Of a stretch of 33,195 nucleotides of DNA, positions 24,448 to 32,892 are shown in pieces; the stretch's first letter is position 1; each line of letters opens with the position of its first letter. The position numbers and the translations under genes are program-made. Origin of the DNA: an uncultured Sutterellaceae bacterium (GTDB taxonomy: Bacteria > Pseudomonadota > Gammaproteobacteria > Burkholderiales > Burkholderiaceae_F). Under the pieces are notes generated by a model, which saw only the letters and a program-made list of their open reading frames with translations, made no database searches and had not been told where the DNA came from. The DNA is taken from assembly GCA_902797695.1 (NCBI GenBank), contig CADBTW010000014.1, positions 1 through 33,195 of the forward strand, given 5' to 3'.

Positions 24448-25296
24448 ATGCAGCCCGCCGTTTCATGGACCGCGAGCGTGAACGAGGCAATCGCCCGCAG
24501 AAGGGACTGCTGGGATGCGAGGCACCCGTCCGAAATCCCGGTGCTCCCCTTCGTCACGCACGCCCTGCATCCGGAGCTCGCTGCCCTCGTCCGGCGGATC
24601 GGCGTCAGGCGCCGGTACCGGGCGGGAAGCGCCTTCGTCCAAAAGGGGAGCCCCGTCTCGGACCTCGCGCTCCTCGAGAACGGGGTCTCCGCGAGGACGC
24701 TCGGCTCCGCCGGCAGGGCGATCGCGATTTCTCTTCCCGGCCGGATCGCGTTCGGGAACCTCAACTTCTTTTCGGGACAGCCCTGCTTCGGGAGCTACTA
24801 CGCGGTGACGGAATGCGAGCTCACGCTCGTGCCGCAAGAGCTCATGAGGCGGATCCTTGAACAGGACCCGGGGCTCTCATGGCTCCTCTGCACGCAGTTC
24901 GAGCTCGCGAGACAGTCGGACAGGCTCTCGCTCGCGATGCTTCCGCAGCTCCAGACGTCCGAACGGCTGAAGGCTTTCTTCCTCTCCTGGTGCGCGACGC
25001 TCGGGCACTTTGAAACCGATCCGGACGGGGCGCGCTGGATCTCGGCCCCCTCGCCTGTCGCGCGGCGCGAGATCTGCCGCGTCGTGAACGCGTCTGAGGT
25101 GTCGGTCAACCTCGAACTCGCCGCATGGCGCCGCTCTAGGGACCTCGAGTCCGCGCGGCGCTCGATCCGCGTGAAGCCTTCCCTCTTCGAACCGGTCTGG
25201 GACTGGATCCTCAGGGCTGAGGAACCGGGTGCCGTCAGCCGCAGCCGGACGCTTGAAGAGGCCCTTTCGGATTTTCTCGGAACGAAGGCGCCCTGA
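24448..25296 (+). CDS. Crp/Fnr-like regulator, first of a tandem pair
   Basis: A 282-residue protein with the outline of a Crp/Fnr-family regulator: an N-terminal cyclic-nucleotide-like beta-roll (ALVRRIGVRRRYRAGSAFVQ, then GNLNFFSGQPCFGSYYAVTE) and a dimer helix (LARQSDRLSLAMLPQLQTSE). The C-terminal region (PSPVARREICRVVNASEVSV) would contain the DNA-binding helices, though no textbook helix-turn-helix stands out. No Fnr-type cysteine set for an iron-sulfur cluster is visible. The ATG at 24448 is chosen over an upstream TTG; the ribosome-binding site spacing is imperfect. Its stop overlaps the start of a paralogue. It is divergent from the DUF169-reductase operon, which it probably regulates. 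Confidence 0.65.
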   Translation: MQPAVSWTASVNEAIARRRDCWDARHPSEIPVLPFVTHALHPELAALVRRIGVRRRYRAGSAFVQKGSPVSDLALLENGVSARTLGSAGRAIAISLPGRIAFGNLNFFSGQPCFGSYYAVTECELTLVPQELMRRILEQDPGLSWLLCTQFELARQSDRLSLAMLPQLQTSERLKAFFLSWCATLGHFETDPDGARWISAPSPVARREICRVVNASEVSVNLELAAWRRSRDLESARRSIRVKPSLFEPVWDWILRAEEPGAVSRSRTLEEALSDFLGTKAP

Positions 25297-26189
25297 TGAA
25301 AGCGGTGAGGAATGGCGCCGCGGATCTCGAGCTCCTTAAGCGCGCCTACCGGAACGACACCGCGTGGGACTGGAGGACCGGCCCGGTCGCGTCTGTCTTC
25401 CCCTATATTTCGCACCCGGTCCATGACCGGATCGTGCGGGCGATCCGGGAGCACGGGACAGAGGACAGCTTCCCGAAAGGCGCATACATCACGCCGCCCG
25501 ACGCGCCGATCGACCGGATCGTCCTCGTGCTTTCGGGGCTCGTCGCGCGCCAGGCGGGAAGCGAAACGGGCCCGATTGGGCTTGCCCCGGTGGGCCGTTT
25601 CGCCTGCGGGCACCTCAACTTCTTCACGCGGCACCCGGCGATCGGGAGCTACTACGCGCTTGTTCCCGCCCGGGTCGCGTCGTTGAGCCAAAAGCGCTTC
25701 AGGCGGCTCCTCGAAGAGGACCCGGAGCTCATGCGGACGTTCGCGCTGCAATGCGAGCTCTGCACGCTCTCCGACCGCTACGGTCTCGCGACGCTCTCGC
25801 TCCTCCGGGTCCGGGAGCGGATCTGCGCGTTCCTCATCGCCTGGGCCCGCACGTTCGGCCGGATCGCGAAGACCTCAACCGCGGATACCGGCTGGTTCAT
25901 CCTCCCGAGGCTCCCGGTCGACATCGCCTGCCGCGTCGTGAATTCGACCCCCGAATACGCGGACCGCGTGCTCGGCCCCTGGACAAAGGAAGGACTTGCC
26001 CTGCAACACGGCACCGAATTCGCGGTCCACTCGTCCGTCCTCCTCCCGACCTTCGCGTGGCTCACCCGGATGCGGGGCGGGACCCGGATGCATCTTCCGG
26101 ACCTCTTCCTCGAAACCGCCTTCTCGATTCCGGAAGAGAGCCCGGCGCCCCGCTGGCTCCCTGCACGGGTCTCCGAACCTCGCCCATAA
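25296..26189 (+). CDS. Crp/Fnr-like regulator, second of a tandem pair
   Basis: A 297-residue paralogue of the preceding gene, sharing the order of elements: CGHLNFFTRHPAIGSYYALV (about 104-123), LSDRYGLATLSLLRVRERIC with the dimer-helix pattern, and the DNA-binding-region phrase VDIACRVVNSTPEYADRV. The ATG overlaps the TGA of the first gene by one base (TGATG), so they are translationally coupled. Identity between the two seems low apart from these blocks, which suggests an old duplication. Two paralogues may act as a heterodimer or sense two ligands. The target is probably the divergent DUF169 operon; nothing in the sequence shows the effector. Confidence 0.6.
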   Translation: MKAVRNGAADLELLKRAYRNDTAWDWRTGPVASVFPYISHPVHDRIVRAIREHGTEDSFPKGAYITPPDAPIDRIVLVLSGLVARQAGSETGPIGLAPVGRFACGHLNFFTRHPAIGSYYALVPARVASLSQKRFRRLLEEDPELMRTFALQCELCTLSDRYGLATLSLLRVRERICAFLIAWARTFGRIAKTSTADTGWFILPRLPVDIACRVVNSTPEYADRVLGPWTKEGLALQHGTEFAVHSSVLLPTFAWLTRMRGGTRMHLPDLFLETAFSIPEESPAPRWLPARVSEPRP

Positions 26190-26304
26190 GGAAAGCGGAC
26201 AGCCCTTTGAGGGAAACGGCACGGAGATACCCGGGCCACGAGGCAAAAGGAAAGCCGCCCCAGCCCAGGAAATCTCCAGCCGGAAGCGGCCTTGAAGCGG
26301 ATCA

Positions 26305-26330
26305 GGAAGGGGAAAGACCGATCCCCTTCC
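26305..26330. terminator. Hairpin between convergent transcripts
   Basis: GGAAGGGGA (26305-26313) pairs with TCCCCTTCC (26322-26330). It sits just beyond the stop of the TpgA-like gene on the minus strand and 116 bases after the second regulator on the plus strand. T-tracts are missing on both strands, so efficiency is uncertain. Confidence 0.5.
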
Positions 26331-26340
26331 CTTGTCCACA

Positions 26341-27276
26341 CTACTTCGAAGCGGCAGGCGTTGCCTCAACCTGCGGCGCGACGCCGAGTACGTCAACCAC
26401 GACGCGGCGGTTCGGAAGCAGGCAGTCGCGGAGCGCCTGCTGCGGGCGGACCCCCGTGCAGGCCTTCACCTGCTCCGACTTCCCGAGGCCGATCGCCGCG
26501 ATCTTCTCGCGCGGGACGCCGTGCTCCGCGAGGAACTCCTTCACGGTGTCGGCGCGGCGCTGCGAGAGCCCGAGGTTGTACGGAACCGACCCGAGCCTGT
26601 CGGTATAGCCGCGGACGCGGACAGCGTCGATCCGGGTGAAGCGCTTGAGCTCCTCCGCGAGCTTCACGAGCTCCTCGCGTCCCTTCGGCTTCATGTTCTG
26701 CGGGTCGCTCTTATCGAAGTTGAAGAGCGCGTCCGCGCCGATCGTGAAGCTCTTCATGACAGGCGCGGGCGCGGGCTTCGGAGCGGGAGCGGGCGGCGGC
26801 ACGACGACAGGCGCCGGAACTACCACTGGCGCAGGCTTCTTCGGCTTGGGTTCCCGCGGCGGGCAGGCGGCGTCCTTCGGATCCACCGGATTCCAGTAGA
26901 AGGAACGGGCGCGCATGTCCTTGTCGAACAGCACCATGTACTGGCAGGTCGTGACGCCGTCCGTGCCAACGCCCGGCGTATTGAAGTGGAAAAGATAGTT
27001 CCACTCGCGCGGCCTCCAGCCGTCCTGGTACTGCGGGCGGCCGATCAGTTCGTAGAGCTGGTCCTTCGTCATCCCGCTCCGGATCTCCTTCAACCCCTGG
27101 AGGTTCGGGAACGTGCCGAGGTGCTTATTGAAGATCACGTCGTCGTAGGGCTTGTGCCACTTCGGCTCGTCCGTCGTCCCGTCGTCCTTGATCACGGTGC
27201 CGCTTCCCGCGCACCCGGCGAGAACGACTGCGGCGAAGACTGCCGCGGCGGCAGCTGCGAATTTTCCATAAGTCAT
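26341..27276 (-). CDS. TpgA-like lipoprotein: BamE/SmpA-like plus OmpA-like peptidoglycan-binding domain
   Basis: A 311-residue lipoprotein with a lipobox (VLAGC, Cys22 followed by Ala, fitting the outer membrane). Next comes a BamE/SmpA-like region (LKEIRSGMTKDQLYELIGRP, near 60-80), a proline-rich linker (about 140-175), and an OmpA-like peptidoglycan-binding domain (about 180-300) with RVRGYTDRLGS and NLGLSQRRADTV, the TD...N..LS..RA signature. This two-domain order matches Acinetobacter TpgA, the peptidoglycan-anchoring partner of the trimeric autotransporter AtaA, encoded directly downstream of it. Here too it follows a trimeric autotransporter, 36 bases after its stop. Start 27276 has GAGGAAA about 8 bases upstream; an in-frame ATG at 27291 has none. 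It probably stabilises the giant adhesin in the cell envelope. Confidence 0.8.
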   Translation of the reverse strand: MTYGKFAAAAAAVFAAVVLAGCAGSGTVIKDDGTTDEPKWHKPYDDVIFNKHLGTFPNLQGLKEIRSGMTKDQLYELIGRPQYQDGWRPREWNYLFHFNTPGVGTDGVTTCQYMVLFDKDMRARSFYWNPVDPKDAACPPREPKPKKPAPVVVPAPVVVPPPAPAPKPAPAPVMKSFTIGADALFNFDKSDPQNMKPKGREELVKLAEELKRFTRIDAVRVRGYTDRLGSVPYNLGLSQRRADTVKEFLAEHGVPREKIAAIGLGKSEQVKACTGVRPQQALRDCLLPNRRVVVDVLGVAPQVEATPAASK

Positions 27277-27312
27277 TTCAAGTTTCCTCATTCGATTCGT
27301 TTCTGCCGCCCG

Positions 27313-30300
27313 TTACCACTGGTAGCCGATTCCGCCCGAGACCCCGAAGTCGCCCTCGGTGTTCCCGGAACCCTCGACCTTGAAGACCCAGGAGCCGTTG
27401 TCGGAGATCGAGGAGATGCCGATCGCGAGCGCGCTCTCGCCCTTGAAGTAGCCGACGCCGGCACCGGCGAGGTTCTTCCCGGGGAGGTAGGCCTGCGGAA
27501 GCCCCGCCATCGCCATGGCGGAGGCGATCCCGCCGCGGGACTCGTCCTTCACGTCGTTCACCTGGTCGCCGAGGCGCTTCAGCGAGTTCTGGACGTTCCC
27601 GCCGAACTTCTTCAGCTGCGAGACGTTCACGGCATCGGTGTCCGCGGTGCCGGGCGCGACGTTATGGATCTGGTTCCCCGCCATGTCGACGTTGTTCTTC
27701 GTGATCTGCGGTCCGTTCTTGATCGTGAGGCCGTCGTTATTGATCACCGTGTCCCCGACCGTGACGCTCTTGTTCACCTGGATCGTGTCGATGTCGTGGA
27801 GATCGCGGGCGAGCGACACCTGGATCGCCTGGTTCCCGTTCGACGCGGTCGACTGCTTCGTCACGACGTTCCCGAGCTGCTTCACGACGGTCTTTCCGGC
27901 CGAATTCGTCTCGTAGGTCGTGTCACCGATCACGTTAAGGGTCGTCCCGGACTTCCTCTCGATCGCGGCTTCCGTCACGTCGTCCGCCTGGAAGGAGAGG
28001 TTTCCCGCCTCGGCGATCTGACCCTCGAGCCGCTTCAGCTGGGCGACGTTAACGGCGTCCGTGTCCTCGGTGCCGGCTGCGACGTTCGTGAGCTGGCGCG
28101 TGATGTCAGCCTCCTTGCTTCCGAAGGAAACCGCGCCGCCTGTTGCGACCCAGGCGGAGCCCGTTTCGGTCGAGGCCTGCTTCGTAAGCGGGTCGTAGCC
28201 CACCTTCCCGGCGGCGACCGTCGAGGTAGAGCCTGAGCCGATCGCGACAGAGCCTTCGGCGGACGCTGCCGCGCCGCTTCCGATCGCGACCGACTCCTTG
28301 CCGGAAGCGTTCGCCTTGTTCCCGACCGCGACCGCCTCATCGCCGGACGCCTGCGTATAGGTGCCGGCGGCGAGCGCGTGGTTCCCGGTCGCGCCGTCGT
28401 TCTTATAGTTGCTGCCCTCGGCGGTCTTGTCCTCGTCCGTCCCCTTCACGCTGTAGTAGTGCGTGAGCTGGGAGACGTTCGCGACGTCGGTTTCGCTCGT
28501 GCCCGCCTGGACGTTGTGGATCTGGTTCTTGTCGCCGTCGATATTGATGTCGCCGACCGTGACGTTCTTGTTCACCTGGATCGTATCGATGTCCTTGAGG
28601 TCCCGCGCGAGCTTGATCGCGATCTGGTCGGTGCCGTTCGAGACGGTCTCGATATTCTGGATCTTCTCGTCGTTCTTCTCGTAAGCGTACCCGACGATCT
28701 TCAGGGTGTTCCCGTTCTTCCTCTCGATCTTGTTCGCCTCGCCGTCGTCCCCCTGGAAGAAGAGGCTCGCATCGGCGATCTGGGTTCCGAGGTTGTCGGA
28801 CACCCGCTTCAGCTGGGCGACGTTCACGGCGTCGGTATCGTCAGTGCCTGCCGCGACGTGCATCAGCTGGCGCGTCACCTCCGTGTCGCCCGAACCGCTC
28901 CCGAAGGAGACGGCGGCGCCGGTCGAGGTCCAGATGGGTTTTGCCTTTTCCTCGTCGGTCAGGGCTTTCTTGGTGTTCTCGAGCGGATCCCAGCCGACCG
29001 TGCCCTTCGCGACGTCCGCGACCGACCCCTGGCCGATCGCGATGCCGCCCTCGACAGTTGCCTGAGCACCGGACCCGATCGCAACGCCGCCAGTTGCGGC
29101 CTCGCTAGCCGTGGCGCCGTTCCCGAGCGCGAGGGACTGGGCGGCGGAAGCGCTCGCCTTGTTCCCGACCGCGACCGCTTCTTCGCCGGATGCGGTCGTG
29201 TAGGTGCCGGCAGCCAGCGCGTGGTTCCCGGTCGCGCCGTCATTGTTGTAATTGCTCTTCTCGGCGTCCTTGTCCTCGTCCGCCGCCTTCACGCTGTAGT
29301 AGTGGGCCTTTTCCTTCCGGAGCTGGGAGACGTTCACGACGTCGTTATCCTCGACGCCCTCGTTCACGTTGTGGATGATCTTGTCGCCATCCTTGTTGAT
29401 CACGATGTCGCCGACCTTCACCGAGTCGTCGACCGTGATCGTGGTGATGTCGTGGAGGTTCTTCGAGAGCCGGACCTGGATCGCCTGGTTCCCGTTCGAG
29501 GCGACGGATTGAGAAGTGAGGACGTTCCCTTCCTTCTCGACCGTCGGCTTCCCGTCGTCCCCCTTCACGACGTCGCCGTTATCGTCCTTCTTGTAGGTCG
29601 TGTCGCCGACAACGTTGAGGGTCTGGCCCGATTCCCTGAGGATCGGATCAACCGTCGTGTCGTCCCCCTGGAAGTTGAGGGACTGGTAGCTCGTGATCTT
29701 CCCCTCGACCCGCCTCAGCTGGGCGACGTTCACGGCGTCCGTATCCAGCGTGCCGGCCGAGATGTTGTTGATCTGCCGCGTGATCGCGGTCTGCGTTACG
29801 TTCCCGTCCTTGTCCTTTTCCTCCGCCCTGCCGAAGGAAACGGCAGCGTTGGTCGAGGTCCAGACGTAGTTTGCCTTCTCCTCGTCAGTCAGCGCCTTGT
29901 CGGTGCCTTCAAGCGGATCGAACCCGACGATTCCCTTGTCGGCGCCGGATTTGGAATAAGTGCCGAAGACGATCGAGTCCTCTTTCCACGCGCCAGCCCC
30001 GGTTCCAAAAGCGATGGCGTTCGTGCCGGCTCCGGCGCCCGAACCGACCGCAACGCTCTGGTCACCGTAGGCACTAGAGCGAACGCCGATCGAAACCGCG
30101 GACTTGCCGGCGCCTGAACCCACGCCGACCGCGACGGCGGAATCGCCCCAGGCGCTCGTCTGCTTGCCGATCGACGTCGCGTTGTCAGCCACCGCGCCGG
30201 ATTGATTGCCAATCGCGGTCGAAGAGGGACTGTTCGCCACGGTCTGGTAGCCAACCGCCGTTCCGTTCGTGCCGTTTGTGACTGCACCCGAGCCGACAGC

Positions 30301-32892
30301 GGTTGAGTTCTCGTTAAGCGAATTCGCGCGGAACCCGAGCGCGGTCGCGTAGTTTCCGTTCTTCGTAATCGAATAGGCGCCGGCTGCGAGCGAATAGTCG
30401 CTTTGGGCGTGGGAACTGTACCCAAACGCCGAGGACTGGTTTGCGAGCGCCGAGGCGTCAGAACCGAAGGCTGAGGATTGCGTTCCGTAAGCGTCTGCCG
30501 TGTTGCCCATTGCGGTGGACTTGGACCCGCGGGCCTTCGCGATATACCCCACGGCAGTTGAGTCAGGGCCTTCAGAGTATGCATACGAACCAACGGCGGA
30601 TCCATTCGAAGAATTGGTCTGAGCATTCGAGCCGATTGCCGTGCTGTCGCTCCCGTTCGCCATGGAGGTATAGCCGACCGCGGTGCCGTCGGAACCATAG
30701 GACTTTGCCGCACTGCCGACAGCAGTTGACTGGTTGCCCCATGTCTGGGAGTCGTAGCCGAGAGCTGTGGCGTAGTCGCTGTACGAGTTGTTGTGCGCGC
30801 CGTAGCCGATTGCGGTGCTGTAGTCCGCGTCATCGTCTACGACGCCGCTTCCGATGCTTGTCGAGTAGGAAGCGCTTGAGCCGATGCTTCCGCCGCCGAT
30901 TGCGGTGGAATGGTCGGAGTAAGAACTGACCACTCCGTTCACGGCCGTCGAGTTGTTCGCCCCGGTGCTGACGGTCGCCCCGCGTCCGACCGCCGTGCCG
31001 TTGGTCGCGGATTGCAACACCGCGCCGCCGACGGCGACGGAAGAGCTGGAGTATGAACCGACGGAACCGCCCACATTAACGCCGGAATCCACGTTGGAGC
31101 CGATGGTTCCGCCGACCGAGGTGGAGTTCTGGGAGTTCTTGTGAACCCAGCCGTTCACGGCAACTGAATTCGCAGAGCCGCTGTCAACTCCGGACTGGTT
31201 CCCGATCGCGGTCGACTGCTTGGAGTCGCCCGCAACATAAGTGTGCGAGCCAAGGGCTGTCGACTGTTCGCCGTGGGCCATCGCGCCGGTTCCGTAAGCG
31301 GAGCCTTCCTTCGCGGCCTGGGCGGCGGAGCCGATTGCTGTTCCCTTCTCGCCCCAGACCGACGCGTCGGATCCCATCGCGACCGCATCGTCTGCCCAGG
31401 CGTTCGTGTTGGTGCCGATCGCGACCGAGCGGTTCCCGGCGGACGAGGTCTTCGCGTTGCCGCTATCGTCCATGTCCGGGATCAGCGCCTTGCTGGGGTC
31501 GTCCGTCACGACGCCGTTCGCGTCGACCATCTGGCCGTCCGCGTTCGTGCGGTACTTGGTCTTCTTCCCGCCGATCACTACCGCCTGGTCGCCGTAGGCG
31601 TTTGCGTCGCTCCCGACCGCAACGGAGCCGGCCCCTGATGCGTGGGTCCTGACGCCTGCGGCGAGGGCGTCAAGGCCGGTCGCGCCGTCGTTCTCATAGT
31701 TGCTGCCATCGGTCTGGTCCGTCGCGTTCACGCTGTAGTAGTGCGTCCGCGCGGCCTTCAGCTGGGCGACGTTCACGGCATCCCAGTCGTCAGTGCCCGC
31801 TGCGACATGCGTGATCTGGCGCGTCACGTTCGCAGCCCCCTTCCCGTCAGCGGTTCCGCCGACCGAGACGGCGCCGGTGGTCGAGGTCCAGACCGGGTCG
31901 TCGGTCTTCGTGGAATCAGTTCTTGTCCGGGGATCGTACCCGGGCCGTACGCCCGTATCTGACTTCGAGCCCTGGCCAAGCGCGACGCCGCCTTCAGCCG
32001 AGGCGACCGCCCCGATGCCGACCGCCGTGCTGTTCTCGGCGGTCGCCTTCGAATTCGTGCCGAGGGTCGTCGACCCGGTGCCGCTCGCCTCGGCGCCGTA
32101 GCCTGCGGCGAGTGAATTCTCAGCCGTCGCCTTGGAGCTTGAGCCGAGGGTCGTGGAATCCTTTCCTGTCGCCGCGGAATCCGCGCCGAGCGCCGTGCCG
32201 TTTTCGCCTGACACCTTGGAGTTCGGGCCGACAGCCGTGCCGTTCACGCCGTCACCGGTCACCTTGGCGCCCGGGCCGAGCGCAGCGCCCGTGCCGTCAG
32301 AGCCTGTCGGGTTCTTCGCGTCAACTGCGGAGTCGTGGCCGAGCGCGACGCTGTCGCCGTGCGCCGTCGCGTTGTCGCCGACCGCCGTGCTTTCCTTGCC
32401 TACGGCGTGGGCGTCGACGCCGACCGCCGTGCTCTGGTCGCCTTCAGCGTGGGAATTGTGGCCGGCCGCGGTGCTGTCCTTTCCTTCGGCGTTGGCCTGC
32501 TGGCCTCCGGCAAAACCGCTGTCCCCCGTGGCAGAGGACTGCTGGCCAATCGCAGTCGATCCCTTCCCGGTGGCCTCCGCATGGTCGCCATAGGCCGAGG
32601 ACCCCATGGAAGCCTTGGAGTTGTTGCCGACCGCAACCGACAGGTCGCTACCCGCCGATGCCTTGTCGCCGATCACAATGCTGTCAGAAGCAGAAGTGTT
32701 TCCATCGTTCGTGATGGTCACAGCGAGCGCCTGCCCCGAGAGGGCGAGCGCTGCGGCAGCCGCAAGCACGATGCCGCTTCTCCTTGCGGCCCTCGAATAG
32801 CTCCCGGTCTTCACTTTTGATTTTGTCAGTTCGTTCGCGACGACCAGACGACCGCGGACGCGGTTCCAGACGATTCTGTAGACGCGGTTCAT
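27313..32892 (-). CDS. Giant trimeric autotransporter adhesin (ESPR signal, YadA anchor)
   Basis: This 1,859-residue protein should form a long surface fibre. It opens with an extended signal region (MNRVYRIVWNRVRGRLVVA) and a hydrophobic core cut near residue 57 (ALA-VTI). A first head of 14-residue YadA-type repeats ends in a neck near 374 (DAVNVAQLKAARTHYYSVN). A second, 600-residue, serine-, glycine- and tyrosine-rich head reaches a neck near 1,054. Then come alternating modules: necks near 1,187, 1,355, 1,473, 1,615 and 1,755, short heads starting HYYSV and SNY.NDGATG..ALAAG, and stalks with FQGDD or FQADD and INKDG or INIDG. The YadA anchor ends in GGIGYQW with a terminal W, as expected. 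GGAGGAGGGG precedes the start. The repeats are the main risk for assembly. A TpgA-like lipoprotein gene follows. The ligand is unknown. Confidence 0.93.
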   Translation of the reverse strand: MNRVYRIVWNRVRGRLVVANELTKSKVKTGSYSRAARRSGIVLAAAAALALSGQALAVTITNDGNTSASDSIVIGDKASAGSDLSVAVGNNSKASMGSSAYGDHAEATGKGSTAIGQQSSATGDSGFAGGQQANAEGKDSTAAGHNSHAEGDQSTAVGVDAHAVGKESTAVGDNATAHGDSVALGHDSAVDAKNPTGSDGTGAALGPGAKVTGDGVNGTAVGPNSKVSGENGTALGADSAATGKDSTTLGSSSKATAENSLAAGYGAEASGTGSTTLGTNSKATAENSTAVGIGAVASAEGGVALGQGSKSDTGVRPGYDPRTRTDSTKTDDPVWTSTTGAVSVGGTADGKGAANVTRQITHVAAGTDDWDAVNVAQLKAARTHYYSVNATDQTDGSNYENDGATGLDALAAGVRTHASGAGSVAVGSDANAYGDQAVVIGGKKTKYRTNADGQMVDANGVVTDDPSKALIPDMDDSGNAKTSSAGNRSVAIGTNTNAWADDAVAMGSDASVWGEKGTAIGSAAQAAKEGSAYGTGAMAHGEQSTALGSHTYVAGDSKQSTAIGNQSGVDSGSANSVAVNGWVHKNSQNSTSVGGTIGSNVDSGVNVGGSVGSYSSSSVAVGGAVLQSATNGTAVGRGATVSTGANNSTAVNGVVSSYSDHSTAIGGGSIGSSASYSTSIGSGVVDDDADYSTAIGYGAHNNSYSDYATALGYDSQTWGNQSTAVGSAAKSYGSDGTAVGYTSMANGSDSTAIGSNAQTNSSNGSAVGSYAYSEGPDSTAVGYIAKARGSKSTAMGNTADAYGTQSSAFGSDASALANQSSAFGYSSHAQSDYSLAAGAYSITKNGNYATALGFRANSLNENSTAVGSGAVTNGTNGTAVGYQTVANSPSSTAIGNQSGAVADNATSIGKQTSAWGDSAVAVGVGSGAGKSAVSIGVRSSAYGDQSVAVGSGAGAGTNAIAFGTGAGAWKEDSIVFGTYSKSGADKGIVGFDPLEGTDKALTDEEKANYVWTSTNAAVSFGRAEEKDKDGNVTQTAITRQINNISAGTLDTDAVNVAQLRRVEGKITSYQSLNFQGDDTTVDPILRESGQTLNVVGDTTYKKDDNGDVVKGDDGKPTVEKEGNVLTSQSVASNGNQAIQVRLSKNLHDITTITVDDSVKVGDIVINKDGDKIIHNVNEGVEDNDVVNVSQLRKEKAHYYSVKAADEDKDAEKSNYNNDGATGNHALAAGTYTTASGEEAVAVGNKASASAAQSLALGNGATASEAATGGVAIGSGAQATVEGGIAIGQGSVADVAKGTVGWDPLENTKKALTDEEKAKPIWTSTGAAVSFGSGSGDTEVTRQLMHVAAGTDDTDAVNVAQLKRVSDNLGTQIADASLFFQGDDGEANKIERKNGNTLKIVGYAYEKNDEKIQNIETVSNGTDQIAIKLARDLKDIDTIQVNKNVTVGDINIDGDKNQIHNVQAGTSETDVANVSQLTHYYSVKGTDEDKTAEGSNYKNDGATGNHALAAGTYTQASGDEAVAVGNKANASGKESVAIGSGAAASAEGSVAIGSGSTSTVAAGKVGYDPLTKQASTETGSAWVATGGAVSFGSKEADITRQLTNVAAGTEDTDAVNVAQLKRLEGQIAEAGNLSFQADDVTEAAIERKSGTTLNVIGDTTYETNSAGKTVVKQLGNVVTKQSTASNGNQAIQVSLARDLHDIDTIQVNKSVTVGDTVINNDGLTIKNGPQITKNNVDMAGNQIHNVAPGTADTDAVNVSQLKKFGGNVQNSLKRLGDQVNDVKDESRGGIASAMAMAGLPQAYLPGKNLAGAGVGYFKGESALAIGISSISDNGSWVFKVEGSGNTEGDFGVSGGIGYQW
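28377..28440 (-). repeat. Head/stalk module repeat within the giant adhesin, copy C
   Basis: This segment, encoding the HYYSVKGTDED, SNYKNDGATG and HALAAGTY block, repeats almost exactly in meaning at about 29,221-29,300 and more divergently at about 31,681-31,745. The shared DNA includes the phrase GTGGTTCCCGGTCGCGCCGTC in parts, showing internal duplication. Confidence 0.6.

Noticed and set aside
26332-30117. Long plus-strand open frames (634 and 579 codons) opposite the giant adhesin and the lipoprotein gene
   Set aside because: They are shadows of GC-rich, repetitive genes on the other strand, rich in R, V and D with no ribosome-binding sites or recognisable domains.
28000-32800. Repeats that might look like a CRISPR array
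   Set aside because: They are in-frame protein repeats of the adhesin, irregular in length and lacking equal-size unique spacers.
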